A stretch of DNA of 64,000 bases from positions 124,001-188,000 of the forward strand of contig NW_020194628.1 in the NCBI RefSeq assembly GCF_002865645.1. Direction: 5' to 3'. Within the stretch, counting starts at the first letter, position 1, and the number at the start of each line of letters is the position of its first letter. The notes under the pieces are model-generated. The model was not told where the DNA came from, made no database searches, and saw only the letters and a program-made list of their open reading frames with translations. This document shows, piece after piece, positions 1 to 10,915 of the stretch. This DNA is from Hyaloscypha bicolor E. Lineage: Eukaryota > Ascomycota > Leotiomycetes > Helotiales > Hyaloscyphaceae. The position numbers and the translations under genes are program-made.

Positions 1-1244
1 TCGCGTATGCCGAGTAGAGCCATTTATAGAGCATAAAACGCAACTCTTACCTGTAAATCGACCATTACCGCTGCTCAGTATGGTTGCAGGTGCTATCCCC
101 ACGAGCTGACTTTCAAAAGGCGTAAGAGATGATGCAACAGAGAGGGCGTAATGCTTCTCATTGACCGCAACAATCTGTAACCGGATAGGAGCGTTCAGTC
201 ATTTCTCTGGTAATGCCTGGAGGAGAGTTGGCACAGTTCCGCTAAAATCACCCGCCAGGCCAGGTAGTTAGTAACCCGGAATCGAAGATGCAAAGCTAGG
301 CTTGCGCCGCCCTTGAAGCTAGGATGGCTTATAGGTAACAGACAATGCCCAAGTTGAGATGCTGTGTTTGCCATGTTTGGGTAAGGAAAGCCGTTACGCC
401 AACCTACTCTTCTTGTAACTTTAGCTTGAACAATATAATGTCAACGCTAAATCTAAACAGATTGTTTGTCTGCACTCGCATGATCAGACTTAGTTTTGAT
501 AGTGTGCTTAGCTGTGCGCTGGACGTAATATTTGACTGCGGCGGACGCAACCGAAGAGTATTGGGATGTCCTTGAGGAGAGACCGCGAAAGCATCCTTTG
601 GCGGAAAGCGCCGGTAGAGAAAATGCGGCGGGATAGCTGAATCTGGAGGAAAGTCTACGATGTCTGGATCTTCAATACACGGTCCACTTCCGGGTATTGC
701 CTTTGTCCGCGGCGGGAGGGGCCAGCCACTCATTCGGTCACGAACTTGTTGCAAGGCAGGCCAGTCGCCATCCTTCCATGTCGCAGGAAATAAAACAGTC
801 TCGCCACCCCATTGGATGGTTCTCCCATGCAGGTCCAGAACTTGTGGCAAGCGCGCTGCCCCACTAAAAACCAGACGGATCTTGGAAGTGGTCCGCGTGG
901 TCGACTGTCAGGAAATACTCGGAGGTGTTAGTGGCCACGAGAATGGGATTCCCTGAATAGCCTTCGAACGGACCCCAAATATCCTTGGAATGAACTACTG
1001 CTTCATGGCGTCCCAGCTCTGTTCCACCTTCCCCAATCATGAGATAATAGTAGCCGTCTTTCTTGTATATACGCGGCCCCTCGGGAATGTATTCAGTGAA
1101 GCCGGTCCATATAATTCTTGTGTTACCAAGCGCACCAGCCTTCATATCAATGGTTTGTTGGTGAATACCAGGGAGCTGGATGTACGTGGTCCTGTCATCG
1201 TCCCAGAACAGGTTCGGATCAATATCTCCCAACAGAAATACCAA
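1..1244 (-). pseudogene. Decayed GH43 glycoside hydrolase (xylosidase/arabinofuranosidase-like)
   Basis: Read on the minus strand, the segment 1244-864 encodes GH43-like blocks: GDIDPNLFWDDD, then EGPRIYKKDGYYYLMIGEGG, then a VDHADHFQDP block. Reading continues below 864 with a block WGSALATSSGPAWENHPMG and, in another frame, the C-terminal module (FPPDSAIPPHFLYRRFPP, GHPNTLRL). Around 230-60 a last block reads APATILSSGNGRFTG. Members of this family degrade plant hemicellulose and are normally secreted. Breaks seen: an in-frame TAG at 864-866, a frame change near 803-815, a TAG at 404-406, a TGA just before the APIRLQIVAV block near 197, and a frame change near position 60. The N-terminal third of a GH43 catalytic domain and a signal peptide are not visible above 1244. 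The remnant reaches the left window edge. Family assignment is strong; enzyme specificity is unknown. Confidence 0.75.
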
Positions 1245-1538
1245 AGTACAGACACCAACTTAAGCAATAGAGCAATTCAACGATGGTTCATGTGATTATT
1301 TCTCTCTAAAAAAAACACAAGAGACGCAACTTGAAGCTCCTCCGAGGCACCGCGCTGGCGAAAGCAAGCCCTCTGCGATAACCTTAATACTCCATACTCC
1401 ATTGATCATAGCTCATCTGAATACACCTCCCACACGTAATGACGCAGAATATTTGACAAGCATACCAGGCCAAGACTAGCAATACCCATACATTTTCAGT
1501 GAGCCATGAGTCGAATCGTGTTGTTTTGCAGCCGTAGA
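1245..1538. other. Spacer, nothing recognised
   Basis: The missing N-terminal part of the GH43 remnant would be expected here on the minus strand. I saw no convincing GH43 motif. The stretch has short stop-ridden frames only. Confidence 0.4.
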
Positions 1539-3109
1539 TTACCTGTCACTACTTAGCCTCTCACCGGGCTGAGCGCATAGAGGTGATGCTTTCCCAACCC
1601 TGTTCATAGACTCAGACCATTGAGTCCGTCTCAATATCTGTTCGATGTCTCCGTGGCGACGATGGCTCCTCCCTCTGTAAAAGCTGTTGTTCATCTCTTC
1701 TGATAATGACTTGCGTTCCACCGAAAATGCTTCCAATAACACTGCCGATTGACTCTCCTACCCGATGCCTCGCACTTGCCGGGATACTTTGAAACCCGAG
1801 ACTTGTCCCAACCCCACAATCGATGGCCGTAGGTAGCCATTGTGGTAGATTGTCAGACTTAATATGTAGTATAGACATGAAGAAATACAGGGATGCCGCG
1901 CATCCTCCTAGATGCCAAAGACATCTCCTGTTCGTATTCAGTTTATGATTTGTGGCTACGGACGAGAGTTAGGGGAACAAACTTTGTGAAGAGCGACCGT
2001 TCAAATCTGCGAAGGTCTAAAATGAGCCAGGTTGTGCCGACTAGCAACCATGATATGAAGAACCTGATCGGGGTGTCAATATACAGTATACTCATGCTCA
2101 AGGAGAATGATGGGTTAGTATTACCCCACAAACGCCAGCTTCCAACTGTCCCCATGGCTTGCAGTCATTCCCGAGACAATGTTGACAGGGGCTAAGAAAA
2201 TTGCAATGCTGCATAGAAGGAGAGAGAACATGCTTCGATGTCTTTCTTCTCCCAGACCTTGTGTCCTGGTATTCTCAAACCCTTGACCCGGCGGAGGTGG
2301 TTCTTCCACTTCTCTCGAAGACAAACCACTCAATTCAATGTCGGGTCCAGCACTTATGTAAGGAGATCCTGGTTGAGAACGATTTAATCGCGAAGCACCC
2401 CCATCATGTCTCTGAAGCGGAGGATTATCGGCACTTGCTCGTACGCTCGGAGGAGGCGAAGTGTTCTGTGAGGTTTGGAAAATTGCTGGCGAACGTCGAC
2501 GTGGGGTATATGGCCCCTCATCAAGTGATCGTAATGGTGGTTTTAGTAATTGGACGGATTCGTTCAACGCCGCTGTCCCGATCCCTCGTCTCACTTCCAT
2601 CTGTAGTGCAATCTCGGCGACATCGCTAAACCCAGTGTTAGCCAGACTATTCCCTCGCTGTCTGAAATGTGGTTTCACCATCCCGTGAGGCTCTTATCAG
2701 CCCTTTCAAGCGTAGAGTCAAGTCCTACTCTGTTCACGTCCGCCAACGGCGAGTGGGGAAATCCGACAATTGAACGTTTCTTCGCTAGAGAGCCTTCTGA
2801 GCCATAAGTTGTCACTGGCTCGATCCTGCTTATCTTGTTTCCCTCCCATGACTTTTGATACACTGGGGATATATAACAATGAGGGTTTGCGGAGTTGGTA
2901 ATAGTTAGAATAGGGCTGTTGTTTGTCGTGCTCGGGGCGTACACGGCGCTTTGACTTCTACTTTCAGTATTTTCGTTCGAATGCCTGGTTTCCAAGCGTC
3001 TTACCTGGAGGACACATAATAAGCATTGTTGTATCCAGAGTTGGTGACCTCTGGATAAGTCACACTTTTTTGCAGTCAGCTCTCGTTGCAAGCCCGTATT
3101 TATCCTCAA
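1539..3109 (-). CDS. Hypothetical membrane protein region, gene model unresolved
   Basis: Several minus-strand frames follow one another: 3109-2675 (polar, Ser/Asn-rich), 2681-2121 (polar and Pro-rich, ending in the hydrophobic helix MFSLLLCSIAIFLAPVNIVS), 2155-1943 (hydrophobic SILYIDTPIRFFISWLLVG) and 1878-1612. Between 1943 and 1878 a further hydrophobic stretch (SLYFFMSILHI) precedes IKSDNLPQWLP. This pattern suits a multi-exon gene with a long disordered N-terminus and two to three membrane segments near the C-terminus. I do not recognise a family and could not fix the splice sites. The 2681 frame starts inside the end of the 3109 frame (overlap about 7 nt), so these may be two genes or a decayed one. 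No function is proposed. Confidence 0.3.
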
Positions 3110-3552
3110 AGCATTTCCTACCTTCTGGATGTATCCAGAACAGCATTTCCATAGCTGTAGTCCGGCTGGACTTGAAGGCTTCGTCTTGAGGCATACATTT
3201 CGCAGGTTGAGAACTCTTCAGAGGCAAATGGATCAAATAAACAAATGTCCCCGCAATTCAAATAGATGGTTTGGCTGGAACAAACTCCCAATGGAATCGA
3301 TCTACCACAGGAAGTAGATCAATAGAGCGTGCCCAAGAAATCCCACGACATCAATCTGCAATTCGGAGATGTTTTAGAAGAGCGACGGTTAGGATGCACA
3401 CAGAGAGAAGCTTGAGAAGCTTGAGGCTTCTCGGGGCTAGAAAGACAACGCATCCTCCGAGACGAGAGGCTGTCCGCGAGGCAGACTTCGGGCGTGTATT
3501 GCCACGTCACCATGGGCGAACCACACAAGGCTCAGAGCCTCAAGCCGCAACC

Positions 3553-5300
3553 ATGAACTTTCTTCAAGATAGCGCTGTCAATTCACAAATCTCAATATCC
3601 AAGGCCAGATTCTCCAAGAAAGGCCGCGGATTGTTGAGGGGGTTCGTGAGAAACGAATGCGCCAGACTCGAAATCATGCCTTCCCACCGTTCTTCACGAA
3701 AAAGCTCAAAGCAGGGAAACAGTGATTACTACCCAACCAGGTGGAGTGATTGGGAGTGGACTGCTGAACATAAATGCCATGTGAGATATCGCTTGGACAG
3801 AAATGGTAAGTTGCAACTCTGAAGACAAGGGCTGGCTCAGTTCAATCCTGACATCTGCGAGCAGGAGAGTATGAGTTTGAATACGAACCAGCTCGAGATG
3901 AAGCTATTCCCAACACAGACTACCCCATCGAAGAAGCGCAAATATCGCAACTGTACGGCGAGATCGAACACAAAGAAACCCAGGCGATTGACCAAGAAAC
4001 GATTCATAATACTGTTCAGGTTGATGGGTGCGAAAGGGGCAGCAAGATGACTCGATCGCAGACGCAGGAGTACGGTTCTGGGGAATCTTCGAAGGAATAT
4101 GAAGAACTTGATAGTAGTGAGAAAGAATCATCATCGACAGGGTCATGAGCGCTTGTTAACTTGGAAAGGATTTACAGTTCACGCCCCAACCAAATTTACA
4201 TTTGGTCGGGTCTTCAAGGTCCTTTGGTCTGAACCCGTAGCATCAAAAGGCACGGAAATCACGGCCTCAGCTATCACAGATTCCCTAGCTTATCACAAAA
4301 TCCGACGGTTTGTGATCATTAAGGCTGGAGACAGGCACGCACTTTGCTTGTAGGTACTCCTCATATTAGTATTCGAAATTTCCATTGATAAGTACCAATA
4401 GACCGATTCAGACATACTCGGATAAAGGCGCCAACAAGCGCGGGATTAAGTTAGACAACCATGGGTTCATTTACTCGAAGACAAGCAAAGAGAGGTGGAA
4501 AAGCGCTAGAGAATCGAAAGACAATATGGGGGTGAGAACGAAGCATCAAGATGAGTATATGCTTTCCGAACACGATGCCGAGTCCCGCGTAAACTACGCA
4601 AAAACCTATACTATTGAGCACATTGTCAAAGTTTGTTTCATTGGGCGCGTTGACAAGGGAAATATGGAAAGACTACTTTGCGGGGATCCAGCATGGGAAC
4701 GATCAGATACAGGAGAGGATATCCCCATCATCATGGAAGATCAAGTCTATCCAAGCTTCGGTAGCCATTGCCTCCGCTTCCAGCTTCTCAACAAGCATGC
4801 AATTTCGAATAAGACCATGGCTTTGTTGGGATTATCATCTGGACTTCTGATGAGTAGTAGTTTCGTGTGGTTGAACAAGAGGATGGAACTGTACGAACCA
4901 AGCGAAGCAATGAACAAGGTAAATCGAGGCTCTTTGGCCAGGTTCAAGCTAACAATCCCAGACTGCGAACTGTGCTAATTTTCATCCCCAATTTGGTCGA
5001 CTGTCATCTACGATTCCTAACGAGATAATCTTTTTCTCCTTCCTCCTTGGGGCTGCAGGTCTCACAGGTACTATCATCGCGGGGACGGGGAGGTCACAAA
5101 ACCAGGCTGGACTCATCTTCGGCTTGGCACTAGCTGGAACCGTTGTTTCGTCCATACTTGGGTTCAGCGCAGAAGAGATGATCCTGGTTTGCCTCCCGCT
5201 CATCCTTGGCTTTTCGATCCTTTGTGGCTCGATGCTTCAAGGCAAGAAAGTTGAGCTAGCTGAAAGGGACGAGAAAGCGGGAATGATCAGTGAGGTATGA
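3553..5300 (+). CDS. DUF6590-family protein with a four-helix membrane tail
   Basis: The frame is open from 3271; I prefer the ATG at 3553. Exon 1 ends with a WSDWEWTAEH block and is joined across intron 3806-3864 (phase checked) to EYEFEYEPARDE. A DUF6590-like domain follows: FTFGRVFKVLWSEP, then FVIIKAGDRHALC, intron 4350-4401, then PIQTYSDKGANKRG, ESRVNYAKTYTIEH and KVCFIGRVD. The change of frame between about 4020 and 4140 is unresolved. An intron 4020-4140 would restore phase, but its donor (GTTGAT) is weak. Past the domain the frame continues into a hydrophobic helix (MALLGLSSGLLMSSSFVWL), then intron 4919-4961 with a GCTAAC branch site, then three more helices near 5020-5245, ending at TGA 5298-5300. 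DUF6590 is a fungal domain of unknown function. A membrane tail on it is unusual, so a merger of two genes remains possible. Confidence 0.55.
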
Positions 5301-5934
5301 GATGATTGCGCTTGCGCTGGTTCATGACATGATTTACGATATTTTTCAAACATTTCCTGCATGTTGAGCTGCGATATCTCGACAGAAAGCGATGGCATCG
5401 TTCCCTTACCTTTCTCGTGTTTTATTTTTAAGGCGTTTGGGACAATGGAGGAACAGTGTTGATATAGACTGGAAATTAAATATCTTGATAGCTGTGTTAA
5501 AGATATCGATTCTTGAATGATCTTCTCATGGTCATCCTCTTAACCTCTTCTATCGGGTAGGCTCGGCTTTTCTTGCTTGTTCGAAGACAGCAAAGCTGCG
5601 CAGAAGAAGAAGCAGAATTGGCGTGGAGACTAGGCCTGAATCCATTTGTGAGAGTTGGAGGTGAAAATTCAATTTCCCTTTGCACAGGAAAGGCAAGACA
5701 CAGGCGTTCATGGATAACATTGAAGGCTTCCTTAGGCCCATTTCTTACTTTAGAGGAACATTGAAACATGATTGAATCGACTCAAAGTGTCAGCGCATCA
5801 ATCTCCCAGAAACTACTGGTATATGGATCCCCTCAACCTCAATTTGTTAGTCCTTAGACCACCCTGATCAATGTCAATATCCCGGAGACTTCTGGTATAT
5901 TGTATCGCATAGAAGATCCACTGCATTCCTACGC
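5301..5934. other. Intergenic, AT-rich, imperfect duplication
   Basis: No gene seen. Two imperfect copies of a segment containing TCCC(A/G)GA(A/G)ACT.CTGGTATAT lie near 5800-5830 and 5875-5910, about 75 nt apart. This suggests a decayed local duplication. Confidence 0.35.
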
Positions 5935-5975
5935 ACTTTTGTCCGTAGGCTCGTAACGAGCCTACGGACAAAAGT
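5935..5975. repeat. Perfect 20-bp inverted repeat with 1-nt spacer
   Basis: The left arm 5935-5954 is ACTTTTGTCCGTAGGCTCGT. The right arm 5956-5975 is its exact reverse complement. One base (A, 5955) lies between them. As DNA this is a cruciform-capable palindrome; as RNA it could form a 20-bp hairpin. Confidence 0.9.
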
Positions 5976-6032
5976 CCGTGTTTTAGCGATATTTTCAGGC
6001 ACCGGAAAACCAAAGTCGCCCACTTCACTTCA

Positions 6033-6494
6033 CATGCAAAACCTCGATATCGATTTTAGCGTCTTTTTCTAACGATACACCGAGGTATCGTTGTATCAAG
6101 AATCACGTGCACCCACATAAAGACAGTAAAAATTAAAGATATATAAAGAATCTCTCCAGTAATAGCTCCTCGATGCTTTTTAGGCTGCCGAGGGCCTATA
6201 GAATTAGTGGTAAATACTGCAGGCTGTGAACCAGTGAGATCGATGGTCTGCGACTCCAAATTACCGGGGTTTGGGGGGTAGAAGGTCCTATGGAAGAGAG
6301 GAATTGATCTATTGGGTTCGATAATTAGAACGATATTACACCAAAAAAATAATCTCCGGGCCATAAATCCTTACGATAATCGTTGTGGGGGGTATATCGT
6401 AAGTATAGGGCCAAAAAGCAGTGGGACCTTACGGCTGTATCGTACTGTCAAGGATATTGCTAAATCGAGGATCGTTATAGCGAGTTTTTGCTGT
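6033..6494. mobile_element. Candidate non-autonomous pogo-type element
   Basis: The left end near 6036 reads GCAAAACCTCGATATCGA. The right end, reverse complemented from about 6491, reads GCAAAAACTCGCTATAACGA. The ends resemble those of the better element at 6968-7166. A TA flank is seen only on the right. No transposase is visible inside. Boundaries are approximate. Confidence 0.45.
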
Positions 6495-6967
6495 AGCTCA
6501 TCAACCATAAATTAAAATCTTATATAACATAAGCGCGTATAATATAGGAAGCCAGATTGAGTTTTAAAGGCCTTTAAATCCAATTCTGAATATAAATTTG
6601 AAGCGTCCAAAATGGCTATGGGGGCTGGTTTCTAAGCGAAATACCCTAAAAACACAGACTTACGTCGGTAGACTCGTTAAAGGGGGCGCCTCACCCAGCG
6701 GTTCTTTCCAGGGATCCGAGAAGGATCCACTGGCTAACCGCCCAAACCCCCCAGCCGGGAGCTCCTTAAAAATATGATTTTTTTTACTATATTTTTATTG
6801 TAATTGCAAATCCTATCACCTATCAATACTTTATAGTATTTTCGAAATCGTAACTTCTGCGTGTGCGTTTAAAACTAGTAGTATAGTTAGAATCGTTTAT
6901 AAGGTAGTAGCTTCATTATTTTTGCTTCGCTATTAAAACTACTCATTGAATGCATTTACTTCTTATA
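6495..6967. other. AT-rich spacer
   Basis: No gene recognised. The stretch is AT-rich with a short GC-richer patch near 6680-6770. It is probably decayed repeat DNA. Confidence 0.4.
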
Positions 6968-7166
6968 CAGTAGAACCTCGATATAACGATAGGCTCGGGA
7001 CCGTGAAATTTTAACGATATTGCGAGGATATCGTTAGGAAAAGGTCATATTTTGGTGAGACAGGGGGGTTTGGGACCAAAAATCCCTATATGATATCGAG
7101 GTTTTTTTGTGTGGGCGCACAGACCACCTTCGTTATATCGAGGATCGTTATAGCGAGGTTCTACTA
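6968..7166. mobile_element. Pogo/Fot1-like miniature element (MITE), about 199 bp
   Basis: The left terminus CAGTAGAACCTCGATATAAC is mirrored at the right end by GTTATAGCGAGGTTCTACTA. The terminal inverted repeats run about 23 bp with few mismatches. TA lies directly outside both ends (6966-6967 and 7167-7168), the target of Tc1/mariner/pogo elements. The inside is non-coding, so movement would have needed a transposase supplied in trans. Confidence 0.7.
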
Positions 7167-7699
7167 TACTTCTATTAGACTACCAAAATTAAGGTTTTTT
7201 TTAAAAGCACAAGGAACCTTTTGAAAACTTCAAGAAATTCCTATACTAAGGTCGGTAATTACAACTACTCAAAATTTTGGTTTTATACCGTTTTTATTGA
7301 AATAGAGCGGGCGGTTAGCTAGTAGATGCTTCTATTTATAATAATGCCATCTATGCATCTCTCCTAAGTCACCCCCCTATCCTTTGAGTCTGCTGTGGTA
7401 AGATTTCACGACTTGTTTTTCGATTGGCCAAACAAAGCGCGTGATATGCAGGGGATGCAATTGTCGCGAGAAGCCACAGCTTCGCGAGCAAATGATGCGC
7501 AGCCTTCAAATATTGGTGGCGTCCCCCTGTATCAGCCTCATTTCCCTTTCTATCCCCTGAGGACTGGCATTTTAATCTTTAAAGGCTTCTTGGCACTCTT
7601 CAAATTAACTTCCCACACCAGACCTCAGTACCTTCCAACCGCTCCACAACAGCACCCCCATATCAAGCCTCCAGCCTCAACTCAAACCTCAACCTCAAC
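7167..7699. other. Upstream region of the small gene at 7700
   Basis: AT-rich up to about 7400, then of ordinary composition. The last 100 nt before the ATG at 7700 are C/A-rich (for example CCTCAACTCAAACCTCAACC), as in many fungal 5' leaders. Confidence 0.35.
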
Positions 7700-7980
7700 A
7701 TGCACGAAAACAGCAAGCCGGAGGGCAAGCCAGAGCACCAGAAGCCCGAAAACGATACCGCTGGCTGCCTCGAAAGCTTCTTCGGTGTCTTCAAGAACCT
7801 GTTCGGATGTATCAAGAATGCTGAGGAGGCATATTCACATGCACCATCGCAGTTCAAGGACCAGATTCAACAGATCCAGCCCCCGCAACAGGTGAGTTCG
7901 ATGTTTAGCAAGATATGTTAGTGGATTCGAAGGGATGTTGACCGTCTCGAACGCAGACTCAGCCTACCACACAGAACTAG
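7700..7980 (+). CDS. Small hypothetical protein, 71 aa, two exons
   Basis: Exon 1 is 7700-7891, the intron 7892-7956 starts GTGAGT and ends ACGCAG, and exon 2 is 7957-7980 with stop TAG. The intron lies between codons and total length is 72 codons. The protein has a polar N-terminus rich in Lys/Glu/Pro, then a short amphipathic core CLESFFGVFKNLFGCIKNAE, then a Gln-rich tail. There is no signal peptide and no family I recognise. The ATG follows a C/A-rich leader. Clean splicing in phase supports a real gene; its role is unknown. Confidence 0.55.
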
Positions 7981-8928
7981 CGATTGCGAATGTTATTTCC
8001 AACCCGAGCGATTGCTATTACGATCTTCCGACGACCATTTATTTCTTGTGATATCTTGGTGGACTTTCGGCAAAAGTTATCCGTTATACCTGTATGAGAA
8101 GACTTGTAGGGTAGGAACACCTTTGCCTTCCAACATGCGGGTTTGGGATATGATAGGAGATTTGGGTCAAAACGTGGTCCGAATGAAATGCAGGAGGAGT
8201 TGAAGGACTTTGCGCTTGAATTTACGCTGTTTGTTATACTTGTAGGTTTTCAGTAATCATTCCGGGACTGCAGAGGTCGGATGAATTTGATGGCGTGATG
8301 GTGTTGGAATAGTCAATTGATTCCGTTGCAAACTGGCCGTGATACGTTTCTTCGTGGAAGAATGCATGCTTGCAACTATCCCAGGCTTAGACCATAAGGA
8401 AGAACAAAGTTTATTCTAGTAGCAGACCGAATTAAGGTATGCAACTATGTCCATGCATTGCTAATCATGTGCTCTTAATACCTTCTAACAGACGAGATTC
8501 CCGAGGTGGAGACTGAAGCATAACAGTCAAGGATTCATTGAACAGAGCAGTTTACATACTAAAGGAAACTTATCAGAACTCACCAAGAACTCATGAGACC
8601 CGGTGAGAGCATATCTAGACCCGGTTGAGATTCGATCGAGAGGGGGCGAGTAGAAATGAGTTGAAATGGAATGAGATGAGATGAGGCGGCCAGCATCTTT
8701 GCGCTGATTCTGACCCTGGGGGAGAGACTTCTATTCTCGGCGTTCGATGGCTTGACAGAGAGGTCTCTCTATCGAGTCTAAAAGACGAAAGCTCAAAACA
8801 CAAGAAAAAGGATGGAAAGTGCTTGCAATCTGTACAATTGAATTCTTGGCCATGCTGCGCTCCAAAGCCGTCATGTAATGATATACACTCAATCCGTTCA
8901 TACAATCATACAATCATCATATTACTCT
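7981..8928. other. Intergenic between the small gene and the SWC2 3' end
   Basis: Only short overlapping frames on both strands. The two flanking genes converge here, so much of it should be 3' untranslated sequence. No RNA gene or repeat recognised. Confidence 0.4.
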
Positions 8929-10915
8929 CTACTTCGCCGGCTGAGTCGTCGCGGCTGCAGCTGGCTGTGGAGCAGGTTTATTCAAAAACCTCGGCGGCAC
9001 TCCCCTCGCAGCATAAGTCCCCTGTCCCATATACGCGCCCACCAACTTGCTCCACTTATACTCGCCCTTCTTCAGCCTCTGAATCTCTTTGTAAGCATAA
9101 GAATTGCAGTAAGGCAGGCCCGTAGAAGGATCTCTGTACTTGGCGGGATATCCCGTGATGGCGCAGAGTTCGTGGGAGTTCTTGGATTCTGGAGGATGTT
9201 AGAGGGGAGAGAAGGGGGGGGGGGGGGGACGCACTTCTGACTTTGCTGAATTTCCGGCCGAAGAGGATTTGTGTTTGGACGTCCTTGTCTTTGATTGCTG
9301 TTTCGTCGAAGTTCTGTAGAATAATGTAATTACGGCCTTCATGCTCGATGGCTGGGGGAGGTGGAGGGAGATTCAGCTGTGGGGGAGAGTTGATTGCAAA
9401 GCCTGTCGGCTGGGGTGGCATTAATGGAGGTCGTTGGAGATTAAATCCGAATCCAGGGAGAGGAGCAGATCCATCGAGGCTCGGGGGTGCTAAAACGAAT
9501 GGATTTTGGTTCTTTGGAGGTGGGGGAGGCGGAGCAGTCAAGGGCAAGCCTGCAGGTGGAGCGAGAAATGAAGACCTTGGTGGTCCAGGAAGAGGAGCAG
9601 GAGTTACAATCGGCGGCGCTTCTTCGACGATTTCGGGAGCTTCGGGTTTCGGGGGCGCAGATTTGTCTGGCTTTGTAGGTTCGGACGATTCTTCGGAATC
9701 TGGAATTTCAGTGTCTTTGAGAGAAGGTTGCTCTTCTGCAGGTTGTTCCGAAGTCTCGTCGGGTTTCGAAGGCTCTTCAATCGAGGGGACAGAGGCCGCA
9801 GCTTCTCCACCTGGCGCACCCTCTGGCTTGGTCGATAATCCCTCTTCTGGCTTCGTAGCTCCATCTGCCTCCTTGCCATCCGCCTCCATCTCTGCAGCTT
9901 TCCTCTTCCTTGGAGCCTTCTCCTTCTCCTCCAACGTCAAGTTCTTCCCAACCTTCTTCAACTTCCCTCCAACTTTCTCCCCCATCCCACTCCAATATGT
10001 CACCACCGGTCCTTCCAAATGCCTATTCTGCAGCGCTGCCAGCTTCTCCAGCTGCGCTTGCTCCCTCTGCTGCTCTGCCTCCTCCCATCTACTGACAGTC
10101 CTAACATTACTCTTCTCGATCCTCGCAGCTTCTGCCAATCTATCCGCTTGTGTCATCTCAGGCTTCTTCGCGGCCTCTTTCGCAGCCGCAGCCTTCTCCA
10201 TTCTCGCAAGTTGTCTCAATCTCTTAATCTCCCTCTCCAACATCTGCTGATGCAACTGCTCCTTGCTCAACTTTGTAGTCTTCCGCGCTGAAGCTCGAGT
10301 CGGTGCTTCTTCAGCGGTTGGCAGCCATGATGCCCGTTCGGATTTCTTCTTCGGTCGAGGGGCAGGCTTTAATGGACTTCGAGGATCAATCTTAACCTTC
10401 TTTCTCTTGATTCCAGGAACCTGTGCCAATTTCCGCTTCTTCGCTTGCCGTTCTGCCCGCTCCTGTTTCTGTATCGCCTTCTCCCCATCCAGATCATCGT
10501 CTCCTGCTGCAGGTCCTTGGTCTTCATCGTCTGAGGAAGAGTCCATCTGGACATCAGAGTCCGCCCCCGCATCTTCGAAGCCGATATCATCCTCGGGTTC
10601 CTCGAACAGTAACTCGAGTTCGTCGTCGGGTTCTTCTTGTTGAAGGAGACTCGCCAGTCGGTTCCCAGCAGTTGCGCGCTTCTCTCGTGTTGTGGCTAGC
10701 CATTCGACCTGCTCCTCTTCACTCTCGCTGTCACTGCCAGATCCAGAGCCAGAATCTTCGTCATCCTCCGTCCGCATAGGTGTCTGCTCATCCTCTTCTG
10801 TTCTCATAGGCGTATCTTCTTGTTCCCCCGCCTGCGCGGGCATGCCCTCCTCGTCCTCCATCCTGGGTGTGTCCTCTTCTCCCATGGTATTTATCGGCGC
10901 ATTCTCTTCCGCCAT
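8929..10915 (-). CDS. SWC2: SWR1-complex subunit Swc2/Vps72 (YL1 family)
   Basis: YL1 proteins bind histone H2A.Z-H2B and help the nuclear SWR1 remodeller deposit H2A.Z. Exon 1 is 10915-9235, the intron 9234-9189 (46 nt) and exon 2 9188-8929, giving 646 aa. The N-terminal region has acidic tracts and the YL1 block VEWLATTREKRATAGNRL, followed by the acidic block LELLFEEPEDDIGFED. A basic Lys/Arg region (GIKRKKVKIDPRSP) and a long charged helix follow. After a Pro-rich stretch come NYIILQNFDE and, in exon 2, the YL1_C block SHELCAITGYPAKYRDP with GLPYCNSYAYKEIQRL. I chose the ATG at 10915 because the protein turns acidic there; an in-frame start at 10981 exists. The intron holds a run of 15 C in the sense strand. 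A CACGTG motif lies near 11150, upstream. Confidence 0.9.

Noticed and set aside
9348..10250. 300-aa plus-strand open frame rich in Gly/Ser
   Set aside because: Lies antisense to SWC2 and mirrors its Pro/Glu-rich codons; no domain.
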